Source: Cladocopium goreaui (lineage: Eukaryota > Sar > Dinophyceae > Suessiales > Symbiodiniaceae). Taken from it: 64,000 nucleotides of DNA. Position 1 is the stretch's first letter. Each line of letters begins with the position of its first letter. Both the position numbers and the translations under genes were made by a program. The notes under the pieces were generated by a model. It saw only the letters and a list, made by a program, of their open reading frames with translations. It was not told the origin of the DNA and ran no database searches. Shown piece by piece: positions 39,701-47,813 of the stretch. The stretch lies in NCBI GenBank assembly GCA_947184155.2, contig CAMXCT020006582.1, forward strand, positions 15,001 to 79,000, given 5' to 3'.

Positions 39701-42700
39701 CCTAAATTGGAGGTACCTAGCATATATAAGGCCTATATAAGGCCTATGTAAGGGAATATCCCATTGATTTTTGACTATGTGACCACAATTGTCTACACAA
39801 TGTCAATCTGCTTGTCGCAGCATGTCACAATCGTCAATTTCTCGGGGAGATCCGCAAGGAAACACCTGCGCCGTCTTTAATGTGCTTTGCGTGTTTCGAC
39901 AAAGTTTCTACATGTTCTTAATTATATTTAGGAATTATATTTTATATGTATATATATATATATGTGTGTGTATGTGTATATATATATATTTATATTACTA
40001 TTATATTATATAGGATTACATATTATGTTTACCACGTTTCTTTACCATGAACCAAACAACTGGCCTTTCCCACCTTCAGCCCACCATTGGCCCACCCCGG
40101 CTGCGTCGTTCGTCAAGTCTCTTGATCTCTGGCACCGTGAGGGCCGAGAAATGCGCGCGGTAGACGTTCTCTTCGGGGATGGAGCCGCACAGCGACATCA
40201 CCTGCAACGGTGGGAAAATCATGGGGAAGCACCCAACGTTTGAAATGATCAATGGAGGGGTTAAAGGGAAAATCTACAGGAAACCATGGTTTTTACCATC
40301 AAATATAGGGTTTTCCTGTAAATTTTCCCATCATCCAATTCTATGAAATGATGTTTCTCATATAATGTCAACCCTGGATTAATAAACCCCGTTTACGGTT
40401 GTTTAATTGGGGGGATACCATAAAAAAGTATCAGATGAAATGACTATTTGGGGAGTACCCCCCTAATTAATAAACCATGGTTTATTAATCCGGGGTTGAC
40501 ATTAATCAAGTATAATCAAGTTATTAATTAAGTTCTTTTCAAAAGAATACTGGATTTTTATTGCTACACATTTCCGAGTTTTTTGCCCATGATTCGGCGG
40601 CATTTTTCTTAGGTAAGCGATGATTCGATGAACGTTGCCGCTGCAATCCTATCACTGTGGGAAGCTGATCTTGGGATCTTGGGCTTCCCACCGTGCCAAG
40701 CCAACTCATGTCAAACATGAAATATAGATAAATATAGGGGGGTTCTTAAAATATCTTTAAATGGGGGATCCATTTTAAACACCATGGCTTTCAATACTGA
40801 CATGGTCAGTACTGAATTGCAACGACTTGGACACCTCCAAGATCAGCACAGCCCAGTCATCCCCCTCACCTCGTAGCAAATGTTCTCACCCTCACCTAGG
40901 CTCAGTCATGACCTGGTGCTGCTATATCGTTGTGCCATTTGGCCATCATAAACCCTCCAAACATGCGGAAATATAAGGATGAAGCCTGAAACAGAGTCAG
41001 CTGGCTCAGGTGTAAAACTGCCAAGTCATCGCTCATCCTTACTGTTACCTAGCGTCAAAATCATCCCGAGTCATCATGAAAATTCAGGCCAATAGCCATG
41101 ATAAAGTTAAGGATACTCTAAGTTAAGTTAATGGCCATTGGCCACTATTTATATTTAGTTGGTCAGAATCACATTAATTATATATATCCCGTCATAATCA
41201 TCCATACCTGTTCCGTATCCATCTCCTCTCCAGGGACTAAACCTTAACCAATGGATAGGGCTAGCTTGCTCCAGGATGTCAGTGATGCAACATGGCATAA
41301 ATAGAGAATCATCTATATGGAGTGATCTATAAATGATGGATGGAATGGCCATCTTCAACTGATGCATCATGAATGATGGAATGTTCATCGCCATCCGAAA
41401 TGACCAGAGAAATCCAGAGACCACAATGACTACATAAAGGATCATACAGGTCCATTAACCTCAGCACTTTTGAAGCACCATGCGAAGTTTGCGGATGCCC
41501 AAAGCCTGCCCAAACCCTGCTCAAACAGCTCAAGTGGCGGTCACAATCCAGCCATAGAGCCAGGTATTCCGCCTGTTTTCCCAAGTCTTGGAGATGTTCC
41601 TCGATCGGCCATCCAGGTGAGCTGGAAAGCTGTGGCACACTGTGGCACGCTGGTTTTTGGGCCTTTGACATAATTATGTCGTACATCACAGAGAGGAAAA
41701 CAAAAATAATAATAATAATAAGGTTCAACCGGTTCAACCCATCTGGCTTTTTGATGGTTTTTTGTTTCAACTCATCGACCTCACAAGGCTTTGCCCTTTT
41801 GTCCTCGAATCGGGTCACTCCCACTTTCCGGCAAGGTTCCACAATCCGGTTCTTCGCGACACTGGCCTCCACCGTTTTCTTCACATTGCTGTAGAACCTG
41901 GGTGTCCCAACAAGCAGAACTTGGGTTTTACCCGTTGATCTCGAAGCAAGTGGAGCACCAATGGGTCCAGAATAGTGGTCATTTTGAGTAGAAAAAACCA
42001 TCCATCTACATGCCGAGGGCTGAGAATCTTGACCAGGAGGGGATATCATCCCCACTACACCAAGCATGAGTTGCTGTGATTCTTCCCATCACCCGAAGAT
42101 ATATGGGACAGCCACCCATGCGGCTGGACTAGCTTTAACCATTGACAAACCTGTGGCTGGCAGTGGGAACTCCACATCGACATGTTCTTGGCACATTCGG
42201 GCGCCTGTTATGTAATGTTGTGTAGCCCCCAGGTTTCCTTCATAGTCTCAGATCCTCACTACCACCCTCTTCATCATCTTCATCCAAGGTGCAGATCAGC
42301 GGGTTGCAGCCGTCCATTCTCGAAGTCCAGCCCGAAGATGTGTCCAATGGTTGACGTCCTTAGCATCCCACAGCTGTTGGTTCACTGGGGATGGGTCAAG
42401 TTTGCCAATGGGACAAAATTAAACTGGGTGTACCTGGTACAGCAACATATTCGAATATTATATGCACGTATATAGGTGTAATATGGTGTAATAAAATCAT
42501 GTAATCTAAAATTGCGAGGAACATTTTAGTGAGTCCCAAGCTGTCCTAAATTTGGACCCATAGGGGCTTCCCCGCTGTTGATCTCCCTGAACTAGGCATG
42601 GTGCTGACACACATCGGTGGAGAGTGCCGTTCCTTTGAGGGTTTAGTATGGTTTAGTGGCATAGAAGATAGCAGAGGCCCCTCACCCGAAATCGGGAAAT

Positions 42701-44100
42701 CCAATCCTCAACTTCAGTTTTTGGGAGAGTGTTCCTTTTGGAAAATTGGAGGTCACATCCACATTGGCCTGCAGAGTGAAGCTCAATGTAAATGGCAATA
42801 TCAGCACCAGGTTTTTCTTGGCCCCAGACCCAGGCAGACCTTGTTACCCCTGTTTTGTTTGGGGTGGGGAAAACGCTTTCCGTGAAATCCAATGAGCTAA
42901 AGTGAGGAACATCATCAAACTATGATAAAATCCATGAAAAATACCATCTGGTGATCAAACATGGCAATGGGAAATTTCCCCATTTATAGATCATTGTCAT
43001 TGTCCCAATAAAACCTCCACTCTCCTCCATTTTAGGTCATTTTCCATTGCCACAGTTGCTTTGCAGAGGCTTTCAACTTGGCATGATGCCACCAAGCATC
43101 TGCAGGATGCGGCACTTCCTCAGCCATGAAGTGCCCACGTTGAGGATCTCAGGATATTCTGCCAGAGCTACAATAAATTGTCTTCGTCCTTGAAGACGGG
43201 TATTGAATTATTGTTTGATGAATTGCTGATTGATGGCAAACCTGAACCAATCTCTCCCCATCATCTTTGGTGAAGATCTCTCTGTTGTCTCCCAAGCGCC
43301 CCAGCTGCACCGATGTATGGGTCAGTTCACCCAGGACTTGCAATTGGTCGAAGGTTTCCCAAATTGTATGATATGTTCATACATGTTCTTAGGTCGACAC
43401 ACAGTCTTGTGCTAGTTTTTGCTATTATATAAATAGTAGTAAAAAATAATAATCAATAGTTTTATAAAATAGAAATAAAAAAAAAATAATAATAATAATA
43501 TAATAATATAATAATAATAATGATAATAATAATAATATAGTAATATAAAATAATAGCAATATAAAATAATAGTAATAGTCAACTCCCCACTTGATGGACA
43601 CCTCTCCGGCCAGGCCCACTTCGGTCAGGCATGGTCAGGCGTCTGCTGCGCGGGCGGGAACCAGCCCACGAACTCAAAGACCTGCACTGCGCGGCTCTGG
43701 CCCTTGCGGGTGCCAAGGCGTCCGTTGCCGCAGAGCGACTCCGCCACGAACTTGGCTACGCTGGGCTTCTCAGCCACCTGGGGATGAGATCCCCATGGTG
43801 GATGAATGGATGGGTTTTTTCGGGAAAATCTACAGGAAACCATGGTTTTTACCATCAAATATAGGGGTTTCCTGTAAATTTTCCCATCATCCAATTCTAT
43901 GAATGGATGAATGGAAGGGGTTGAAATTCATTCAGCGGCTCAAAAAATGCGCTCATGGCATACTCATGGCATACTGTGGCTCTTAATCATTCATAATCTT
44001 TAGAGAATTATGACTGGAAAAACTGGAAGTCCCGGAGTCCCAACTATCAACCACCGCTGGGGGCGATGAAATCCAGCACTACTGCGAACGTCAAGATCAT
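21380..44100 (-). CDS. TOP3B: DNA topoisomerase III, beta-type (about 31 exons located)
   Basis: Type IA topoisomerase: it cuts one strand through a 5'-phosphotyrosine, passes another, and reseals. TOP3B orthologues also act on RNA. Located exons, 5' to 3': 44080-44100 (possible start), 43641-43777, 42293-42358, 41840-41897, 41539-41599, 40870-40895, 40122-40201, 38673-38747, 38276-38320, 37182-37217, 36808-36871, 36154-36195, 35769-35809, 35511-35556, 33934-34018, 33617-33666, 33026-33115, 32346-32405, 31983-32031, 31455-31498, ~31099-31125, 30728-30807, 30119-30166, 29792-29851, 29245-29316, 28603-28684, 23019-23081, 22671-22710, 22426-22487, 21669-21708, ~21380-21421. Almost all junction phases agree, and the joined protein follows human TOP3B order. 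Donors are roughly one third each GT, GC and GA. The zinc-ribbon tail of animal TOP3B was not found. Confidence 0.9.
21839..21950. repeat. Family D copy
   Basis: ctggttggtggtttcaaccc ... gaaaccaccaaccagtcat, complementary ends. Confidence 0.7.
22201..22290 (+). repeat. AT-rich low-complexity tract
   Basis: (TA)n/(TTTA)n stretch in an intron. Confidence 0.8.
22426..23081 (-). CDS. TOP3B: Topoisomerase exons: VPTPMG, PPIRAFMEKQ, VAQIADGLLEKSE
   Basis: Exons 23019-23081 (HMVPTPMGLSLLAAFEELDP), 22671-22710 (LCRPPIRAFMEKQ) and 22426-22487 (VAQIADGLLEKSEVTAQNLD). Joined they read FEELDPQLCRPPIRAFMEKQ and on, aligning with the LxPTxxGxxLVxxY ... P(T)IRxxxEKQ region. Donors are GT, GC and GT. Confidence 0.85.
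23590..23970 (+). repeat. GTT/GTAGTT-rich microsatellite
   Basis: Degenerate (GTAGTTGTAGTTGT)n merges into (TTGCTG)n and then (AAGTTAGTT)n. It makes spurious valine-rich frames. Confidence 0.85.
23970..24465. repeat. Tandem array, five copies of a 94-96 bp unit
   Basis: The landmark CTTCGCGCCACAACGG recurs at 24051, 24147, 24241, 24335 and 24429. Since 94 is not a multiple of 3, each unit shifts frame, yet no stop interrupts several frames on either strand. The minus peptide repeats CTPLWREAHFEVK. Similar repeated peptides are, to my recollection, common in predicted dinoflagellate proteomes. Confidence 0.88.
24590..24655 (+). repeat. Short tandem TCTTCTGA-type repeat
   Basis: Repeated tctcttctgatct units following the 94-bp array. 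Confidence 0.75.
25815..25905 (+). repeat. CAT trinucleotide repeats flanking a short spacer
   Basis: Two (CAT)n tracts at ~25815-25838 and ~25877-25900. Confidence 0.85.
25905..26830 (+). repeat. Satellite array, about 72-76 bp unit, about 12 copies
   Basis: The unit contains GATAAAGTTGATGTTATTAC, then CCAACCAACATATTGTTCAG and AGGGGGTGGCGAATTTTGAT. Copies are imperfect and a few are shortened. Confidence 0.88.
26826..26990 (+). repeat. (GATGATCAT)n microsatellite
   Basis: Near-perfect GATCATGAT repeats. They produce His/Asp and Met/Ile homopolymer frames and are self-complementary in part. Confidence 0.9.
27197..27301. mobile_element. MITE-A copy
   Basis: TACCCTCCGGTAAACTAACA ... TGTTAAATTACCGGAGGGTA. 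Confidence 0.8.
28473..28578. mobile_element. MITE-A copy next to topoisomerase exon
   Basis: TACCCTCTGGTAAACTAACG ... TTAGTCATTACCAGAGGGTA, 25 bp beyond the 28603 exon end, inside the intron. Confidence 0.8.
28603..28684 (-). CDS. TOP3B: Topoisomerase exon: NVVDRHYVMICGPGGDGQR
   Basis: Follows SIPQHV to give HVNVVDRHYV, aligned with HINNICQRNYV. Acceptor CCTAG|G, donor GGG|GTAAAT. The phase at its 3' end does not match the next exon, so a small exon in the 5.5-kb intron may be missing. Confidence 0.83.
28883..28987. repeat. Family D copy
   Basis: tctggttggtggtttcaatc ... ttccaaaccaccaaccgg. Confidence 0.7.
29245..29851 (-). CDS. TOP3B: Topoisomerase exons: PPDYL and SELVALMDKNGIGTDASIP
   Basis: Exons 29792-29851 (FKVDEVTLTRDTTKPPDYL) and 29245-29316 (ESELVALMDKNGIGTDASIP then QH). 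LMDKxGIGTDASIPxH is diagnostic of the beta class. Donors are CTGAA|GCTTGG and CACGT|GCAGCG, both GC type. Confidence 0.92.
30119..31125 (-). CDS. TOP3B: Topoisomerase exons around GFFYATPW and EEIDWDMPEM
   Basis: Exons ~31099-31125 (VFDVAGEQF; ends approximate), 30728-30807 (AYTYHHVVERGFFYATPWKP then RDLRLA) and 30119-30166 (KLEEIDWDMPEMAQG). They correspond to the GF(T)xxMPW and LExxxPxxxxG segments. GC donors CCGA|GCTATG and GGCA|GCAGTT keep frame. Confidence 0.78.
30590..30693. mobile_element. MITE-A copy
   Basis: TAACCTCTGGTAAACTAACA ... TGTTAAATTACCAGAGGGTA. Confidence 0.8.
31455..32031 (-). CDS. TOP3B: Topoisomerase exons: EWKLYEYVT and HFIASLMEDAAYDE
   Basis: Two exons, 31983-32031 and 31455-31498. 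Donor ACCA|GACACT (GA) plus acceptor CCAAG|GG rebuild an arginine codon, giving YEYVTRHFIASLMEDA. This matches YEYITRHFIATVSxDC, one of the clearest proofs of a GA-AG intron here. Confidence 0.87.
31771..31885. mobile_element. MITE-A copy, GGCC variant end
   Basis: TACCCGGCCTGGTAAACGTT ... TTAAATTACCGGAGGGTA. The left end carries the CCCGGCC variant also seen at 50139, 56770 and 61137. Confidence 0.75.
32346..32405 (-). CDS. TOP3B: Topoisomerase exon: KGDHPPITP
   Basis: Twenty codons containing GTDKGDHPPITPIR, the conserved (D)xGDHPPITP motif. Acceptor CGACAG|C, donor AGG|GCTGCC (GC type). Confidence 0.9.
33026..33115 (-). CDS. TOP3B: Topoisomerase exon: ETTRYSQTFDLAAALREQ
   Basis: Thirty codons that complete PRT-ETTRYSQTFDL and continue AAHPMWGTLLWK, matching ETTHYPENFDLxxxLRQQAxHPxW. 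Acceptor GCTGAG|GAA, donor AAG|GTTCTG. Confidence 0.9.
33442..33545. mobile_element. MITE-A copy next to the catalytic-tyrosine exon
   Basis: TACCCTCTGGTAATTTAACA ... TTAGTTTACCAGAGGGTA, about 70 bp downstream of exon 33617-33666. Confidence 0.8.
33617..33666 (-). CDS. TOP3B: Topoisomerase exon: catalytic tyrosine GYISYPRT
   Basis: Reads VAEGLYSAGYISYPRT. The tyrosine before PRT is the active-site nucleophile of type IA topoisomerases. Acceptor CCAAG|GA, donor ACG|GCGTCT (GC type). Confidence 0.93.
33934..34018 (-). CDS. TOP3B: Topoisomerase exon: PVGLNTVQMLKACSSRLGMS
   Basis: The frame reads ARRPVGLNTVQMLKACSSRL then GMSPAETM, matching PLALNTVEMLRxASxxLGMxPxxAM. The start may instead be 34053. 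The GA donor ATGA|GAGACT is needed to keep frame. Confidence 0.88.
34068..34188. mobile_element. MITE-A copy
   Basis: TAGCCTCTGGTAATGACTGA ... TTAGTTTATCAGAGGGTA, immediately upstream of exon 33934-34018. Confidence 0.7.
35511..35809 (-). CDS. TOP3B: Topoisomerase exons: VNIADYPVELSWSG and TFDEAKAGQLEQQLQ
   Basis: Two exons, 35769-35809 and 35511-35556. The first begins at GCCAG|GTG and ends TCGGG|GAACC (GA donor). The second begins AGCAG|T and ends CAG|GTGGGG. Joined they give LSWSGTFDEAKA, aligning with LDWDRxRVFDREIA. Confidence 0.75.
36154..36195 (-). CDS. TOP3B: Topoisomerase exon: EIEQFTRREVFTPL
   Basis: Fourteen codons corresponding to IxxFxPExxWxL after the QTPTL block. Acceptor CCCCAG|GAG, donor TTG|GTAACT. 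Confidence 0.78.
36256..36357. repeat. Family D copy
   Basis: gctggtggtttcaaaccctc ... ttccaaaccaaccagta. Confidence 0.65.
36808..36871 (-). CDS. TOP3B: Topoisomerase exon: SYGPCQTPTL
   Basis: Reads TVLSYGPCQTPTLWFCVERH plus K, the strongly conserved S(F/Y)GPxQTPTLxFxVxR motif. Acceptor GCTCAG|G, donor AAG|GACCGG (GA type). Confidence 0.92.
37182..37217 (-). CDS. TOP3B: Topoisomerase exon: NYAKEKFRVWDQ (36 nt)
   Basis: Small exon joining TRTFL to TVLSYGPC. Acceptor GCCCAG|G, donor GACCA|GTTCCT. Only this portion of the longer GC-rich open frame fits the family. Confidence 0.72.
38125..38200 (+). repeat. Tandem 10-mer ATTAAACCAT
   Basis: About seven copies of (C)ATATTAAAC with one variant, intronic. 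Confidence 0.85.
38276..38320 (-). CDS. TOP3B: Topoisomerase exon: IGVAFTRLMTRTF
   Basis: Matches RIGxAFTRxQTxxF of the family. Acceptor CCGAG|G, donor TTCCT|GACACT (GA type). Confidence 0.83.
38673..38747 (-). CDS. TOP3B: Topoisomerase exon: AVDARQELDL
   Basis: Reads TAFSNLGRPDKHLAMAVDAR then QELD, the ALSVDARQELDLR block diagnostic of the beta class. Acceptor CCCAG|G, donor GACCT|GTGCCT. Confidence 0.9.
38948..39057. mobile_element. MITE-A copy, AAACGTTTAC variant
   Basis: TACCCTCTGGTAAACGTTTA ... TAAACGTTTACCAGAGGGTA, nearly perfect arms. Confidence 0.85.
39061..39170. repeat. Family C copy
   Basis: Tandem acctacaggaaa units followed by the complementary tttcctgtaaggtttttccc and ttaaaccaatcca. 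Confidence 0.6.
40122..40201 (-). CDS. TOP3B: Topoisomerase exon: VYRAHFSALTVPEI
   Basis: Reads VMSLCGSIPEENVYRAHFSA then LTVPEI, matching the VxRAxFSxxTxxxI segment. Acceptor TTGCAG|GTG, donor TCAA|GAGACT (GA type, phase 2). Confidence 0.87.
40243..40348. repeat. Family C copy
   Basis: ggaaaatctacaggaaacca ... ttttcctgtaaattttccca, near the 3' side of an exon acceptor at 40201. Confidence 0.65.
40364..40504. mobile_element. MITE-E (AATGTCAACCC), copy 1
   Basis: Ends aatgtcaaccctggattaat and its complement. A second copy in opposite orientation is at 49171-49304. Confidence 0.8.
40870..40895 (-). CDS. TOP3B: Topoisomerase 26-nt microexon EGENICYE
   Basis: Acceptor CCTAG|GT and donor GAG|GTGAGG bound 26 nt that encode EGENICYE. 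This completes the conserved WLDCDREGENICxE motif exactly. The surrounding frame is otherwise not informative. Confidence 0.85.
41539..41599 (-). CDS. TOP3B: Topoisomerase exon: Toprim DxD (LWLDCD)
   Basis: Reads EHLQDLGKQAEYLALWLDCD. LDCD is the metal-binding DxD of the Toprim fold. The GC donor GACC|GCCACT leaves one base, completed by the next microexon to make arginine. Confidence 0.88.
41840..41897 (-). CDS. TOP3B: Topoisomerase exon: FYSNVKKTVEASVAKNRIV
   Basis: Nineteen codons that fill the LFxxxxKKxxExxxKxxxV segment before the Toprim aspartates. Acceptor CCCAG|G, donor GTG|GAACCT (GA type). Confidence 0.8.
42293..42358 (-). CDS. TOP3B: Topoisomerase exon: TSTIGHIFGLDF
   Basis: Reads TSTIGHIFGLDFENGRLQPA, matching the TSVxGHxxxLDF segment of the family. 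Acceptor CTAAG|G. The GC donor GATCT|GCACC joins in frame to LFYSNVKKTVE. Confidence 0.85.
43435..43580 (+). repeat. AAT/ATA trinucleotide microsatellite
   Basis: Degenerate (AAT)n in an intron. Confidence 0.9.
43641..43777 (-). CDS. TOP3B: Topoisomerase exon: Toprim start (AEKPS)
   Basis: Reads VAEKPSVAKFVAESLCGNGR and later AVQVFEFVGWFPPA. AEKPS carries the conserved Toprim glutamate of type IA enzymes. Acceptor CCCCAG|GTG. The exact 3' end is inferred (GC donor). Confidence 0.88.
43795..43905. repeat. Family C copy beside Toprim exon
   Basis: Starts about 20 bp beyond the Toprim exon acceptor: gggaaaatctacaggaaacc ... tttcctgtaaattttccc. Confidence 0.65.
44080..44100 (-). CDS. TOP3B: Candidate first exon of topoisomerase (MILTFAV)
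   Basis: An ATG followed by ILTFAV and GTGCTG would give MILTFAV-VAEKPSVAK, resembling the Mxxxxx(V)AEKPS start of the family. It was chosen only because phase and length fit. Other small ATG exons are possible. Confidence 0.4.
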
Positions 44101-44599
44101 GCTTGGAGCCACATTGCCAATATCATATAAATTCATGATATGCACAAGCGTCGGGGTGTTGGTTTCCCAACACCCCCCCCCAAAAAAAAAAATACACCTG
44201 TACGGTATTCTTCCTTTCATCACAGGGAAGTTCACTTGTTACAGTAGACGTTACCAGGTTTCATGGTCCCCACCGAGGCACCATCAGCACCTTGGGCAAA
44301 TCGTCCCATTTCTGGTCCCGCAACTTTGCTTGTTCCTGTCTCCTTTGGATACCTCGAGTCAATGATTGGGTTTGAGGGAATTTTATGGATTTTTTATCAT
44401 CAAACATGGATGAATTTTACAAACAATCATCAACAACATGGATCTTACATGATACCAATAAGAGTGGGGTTTGAGTTGATGGGTATTAGTTTACAGTGTA
44501 GTATGGGGCCATTATGGGCCATTTATGTTTGAAACTTATTGTTTTTGCGAAATGTGAGTGTTTCCTGCAGATTTTCGCTTCAGCCAAATCTGGGATAGG

Positions 44600-44700
44600 G
44601 TTGCATCACGGCAAATGCAGGTGTCTTCTGCGCAATCCTCCTGGTACCCTCACTGGGGTTGCTGGTCAAAACGATGCCGGACGGCTTGCGGTTTGCTCAG
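44600..44700 (-). CDS. Unassigned exon candidate downstream of helicase
   Basis: The minus frame reads ANRKPSGIVLTSNPSEG, followed by GTACC. It could be the helicase tail or a 5' exon of the topoisomerase. No family was recognised. Confidence 0.25.
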
Positions 44701-45559
44701 AAATAGGGGGTGTGGAATGTCTCTAACATTGATTTCCTATACTGCAAATACACCACGCTGGACACAGCACAAACCAACAGAAATCTGCAGTGTATTTTAC
44801 AAATGATTTCTTTCAGGCAACCATGGGGCCATACAAACGTGTAAAATCGTATAAACTGGTTGTTTGAGAAACCACTAGTTCAATTCGGCGCTTCAAATTC
44901 AAAGGTCCAAGGGCCATCAATTCCGAATCTATAATGTTTGCTAATCAAGCTAATCATTAATCACCTTCCACCTGCCCCACCAAACACCTTGCATGGCTCA
45001 CACAGCTTCAACTCAAGAGATTTACATTTGATATTGACACAGGTGGCACGAAGTCAATGGAGCCAATTGAGATCGACTCCATGAATTAAGTAACAAGACT
45101 GAAAATCAAAACTGGCAAACTTGACACTATGTGATTAGGATAGCGATATTTATTTAAAAATTTAGGTTTCCAGCTTCAAATTTGAGCTTAGTAGTGGGAA
45201 TTGATCTGCAAACAAAACCTCAAACTTGCGGCAATGCCATGACTTCCCCCACCATGGGGTTTCTTATGCTTTCTCCACACACACACACATTCTAGACACT
45301 GGAAAACGAGGCCACTACTGTTTTACTCACCATTAGCCTCCGGTAATCTAACATAGTCATGGAAAACGGCCATGTCTTTTTAGCTAAATCCCAAATCATC
45401 TACAAGTTTACTCCTTAAACGTTGCTTAAATGGATCATCTTCCATGGTTAAACTATGAAGTTGAAAGAGGCAAACTGCTAGTTTCACCATGTTTCCATGT
45501 TTCACCGTTTCACCCCAAAAATTGGGAGAACTCCAGACCCAGTGATAGAAATCCAGGGC

Positions 45560-46768
45560 ACGTTCCACCAGTTGCTGCATCTCCGCAGGGATGGGGCATC
45601 CAGCTTTCTCCATCACGGCGGCCATGCCAACCGCCTTGAAGGCATCTTCACCTGGACCCCGAGGCTAGCATTGTTTAATGTTGTTTACCCTCTGGTAAAC
45701 TAACATAACGAACTGGAAAGATCCACCATTTAGTTCGTGAATTTTCCCATGAAAAATGGTGGATCTTTCCATAGTTATGTAAACGTTTACCATGTTGTTT
45801 ATCCCTGGAAATTTAACATAACGAACTGGAAAGATCCACCATGCTATTAATGGAAAAAACATGAAAAAAACAACTATATATTTAACTATGGCAATTGTCA
45901 ATAGCTATGTAAACGTTTACCAAAGGGTAACTTTCGAAAACTAAAATAACAACTCAAACCAACTCAAACCCTCAAAGCCTGAAACCCTAAACCATCCTAA
46001 ACCCTAAAACCCTGAAACCCTAAATCCTGAAACAGGCAATGTTTTCGTGCATCCGCATGTGACAAGTGTATGACATTGTCTGGGTATGTATGGGTGTCTT
46101 ATTTGGGGAATGCCCAATAAGAAACCTTGATTCGGAATGGTTTATTCTTGGGTTTAACCTGCGTACTAAGTCCCCTAACTGGATCATCCCATGCATAACT
46201 GGGTTATAAGTTATAAGTTATAACTCGACTTATTAACCATTTGCTAATTGGGATGATCCTCCAAGTATTGACTTGTCTTGGATTGGCTTCAGGGCCCCCC
46301 CAAAAAAAAAAAACAATTCGCCAGTCATGCTGGATTAACCACTGGGAAATAGGAAATCGCAGACTCAGCAAACCTAAGTTGTTCTTAAAATGTGTATACC
46401 CCCCAAATGGCTATATTTGTGTGGGAAAAATGATGATACGCCAATGAATTATGGTGCAAAAAAAACACTCTTTTCAGACAGACCCACAAATACATATACT
46501 TATACATACATATACTACCTAATTGACCAGGGATTATGATAACCCATAGGATCAGGACACCGTTTTCAACCAACTATAGTATAATGAATGAAATGGGAAA
46601 ACAGGCTATCTATGCTATCTTTAATACCTCACTTGTAGCCAGTCATTTCCCCTCGGTCTCAGGCCTGACCGCGTCAGGAAGGTCAAACTCCTTCCTTTCT
46701 GCCCCGCACGGCCCGTGCGCCCGATGCGGTGCACGTAGTCCTCTGTGCTGTTGGCGCTGTCGTAGTTC
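45560..46768 (-). CDS. DEAD-box RNA helicase, C-terminal fragment (two exons)
   Basis: Exon 46665-46768 encodes [20 protein letters not shown] then [14 protein letters not shown], i.e. helicase motif VI (HRIGRTGR). The donor TCAG|GCCTGA (GC, phase 1) joins exon ~45560-45651, [20 protein letters not shown] then [11 protein letters not shown], the usual segment after motif VI. The family is an ATP-dependent RNA helicase that unwinds RNA or remodels RNPs. Motifs Q, I, Ia, II, III, IV and V should lie upstream but were not seen between 46.8 kb and the end of the channel. The fragment may be a 5'-truncated duplicate, or its other exons may have been missed. The 3' end is approximate. Confidence 0.75.
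45686..45929. mobile_element. Compound MITE-A (two arms sets)
   Basis: Two MITE-A units end to end: TACCCTCTGGTAAACTAACA at the left, an internal AAACGTTTACCATG and a final AAACGTTTACCAAAGGGTA. It lies directly upstream (5' side) of the second helicase exon. Confidence 0.7.
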
Positions 46769-47289
46769 CTGGGGATCGAACCCCCCAAAAAAACAGTGGG
46801 GATGTTCCTCCGCCAAAATGGGGGATTGGACCATGAAAAAGTGTGATCTAACTTTATATTAGTTGTAATTATTGATTCAAACATCAAGAACGGGTGATTT
46901 AGGTCACAAACACATTGATTTAACGAAACTCAGCAACTATGATTCAACCAACAAACCCCGATTTGATTTAACCCACAAAAATTGTGATTTAACCAACAGA
47001 AACGGCGATTTTACCAACAACATTTTGGTTCTAATCATCAACCATGAGGATTTCGCCAACATTTTTTTGGGGGAAAAACCTGGGGAAATCTTAACCGGAA
47101 ACCCCCAGTTCCAGGGCTGCAATGGTGTCCTTCAAGGTGCACCCGTTGAAACAAACCATTCCCTTAAATTCACTATAAATGGGTGGTATAAACCTATAAC
47201 CCCGCCAAAACTGGAGGTTTATGAGTTGGTTTAGCAGTTTAGCACCTGAATTTCTTCCATGTCGGCCAATTTATTTCTTGCGGATCCCA

Positions 47290-47380
47290 AGGCCTGAAAA
47301 TCGCCAAGGCTGGGGCCATGTTTTTCATCGCGGCGGCCAGGCCTGGAACCTGCTCAGATGTCATCTGCGCCGACGAAACG
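47290..47380 (-). CDS. Unassigned GC-rich exon candidate
   Basis: The minus frame reads AQMTSEQVPGLAAAMKNMA and onward. The plus frame is also open and ends in ACG|GTGAGT. Neither was assigned to a family, and it does not look like the helicase core expected upstream of 46768. Confidence 0.3.
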
Positions 47381-47813
47381 GTGAGTCTGCGACTACTAAA
47401 ATGTTCATGGCTTCAGAACAGTTCAGATTCCAGTTCAGATCCCCAAGACTACAGAGTTGGTCATAGATACAGTTATTGGATTTTTGTTTGGAGAGGTTCG
47501 GGTCTATCTTTTTGTCTCTGTGTTTTATGTGTATCTTTCACGGTGTCTTAGATCGCGACTTTGCTGAAGAATCTGAGACTTTTCAGTGAGACGGCTCCAT
47601 CGCAGCTTCGCTGTGATGAAGTCGACTGCTACGCATTGGAATGCCTAAAAAAAACTATATGAAAAACGGGAATCTCGGGTTAATGCCAGAACAGGTTTCG
47701 TTCAAACTGATTTAGCTGGACGGCGGGCGTGCAAGTATGTTTATGATTTATATATGTCGAATTATCATATCATCTATCTAGATTCTGTATGCCTTTCACA
47801 AGTAGTTGCAACT

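Noticed and set aside
41327-42067. 246-codon minus-strand open frame taken as one exon
   Set aside because: Only two segments (41539-41599 and 41840-41897) fit the topoisomerase; the rest is intron that happens to be open and includes an (AAT)n run.
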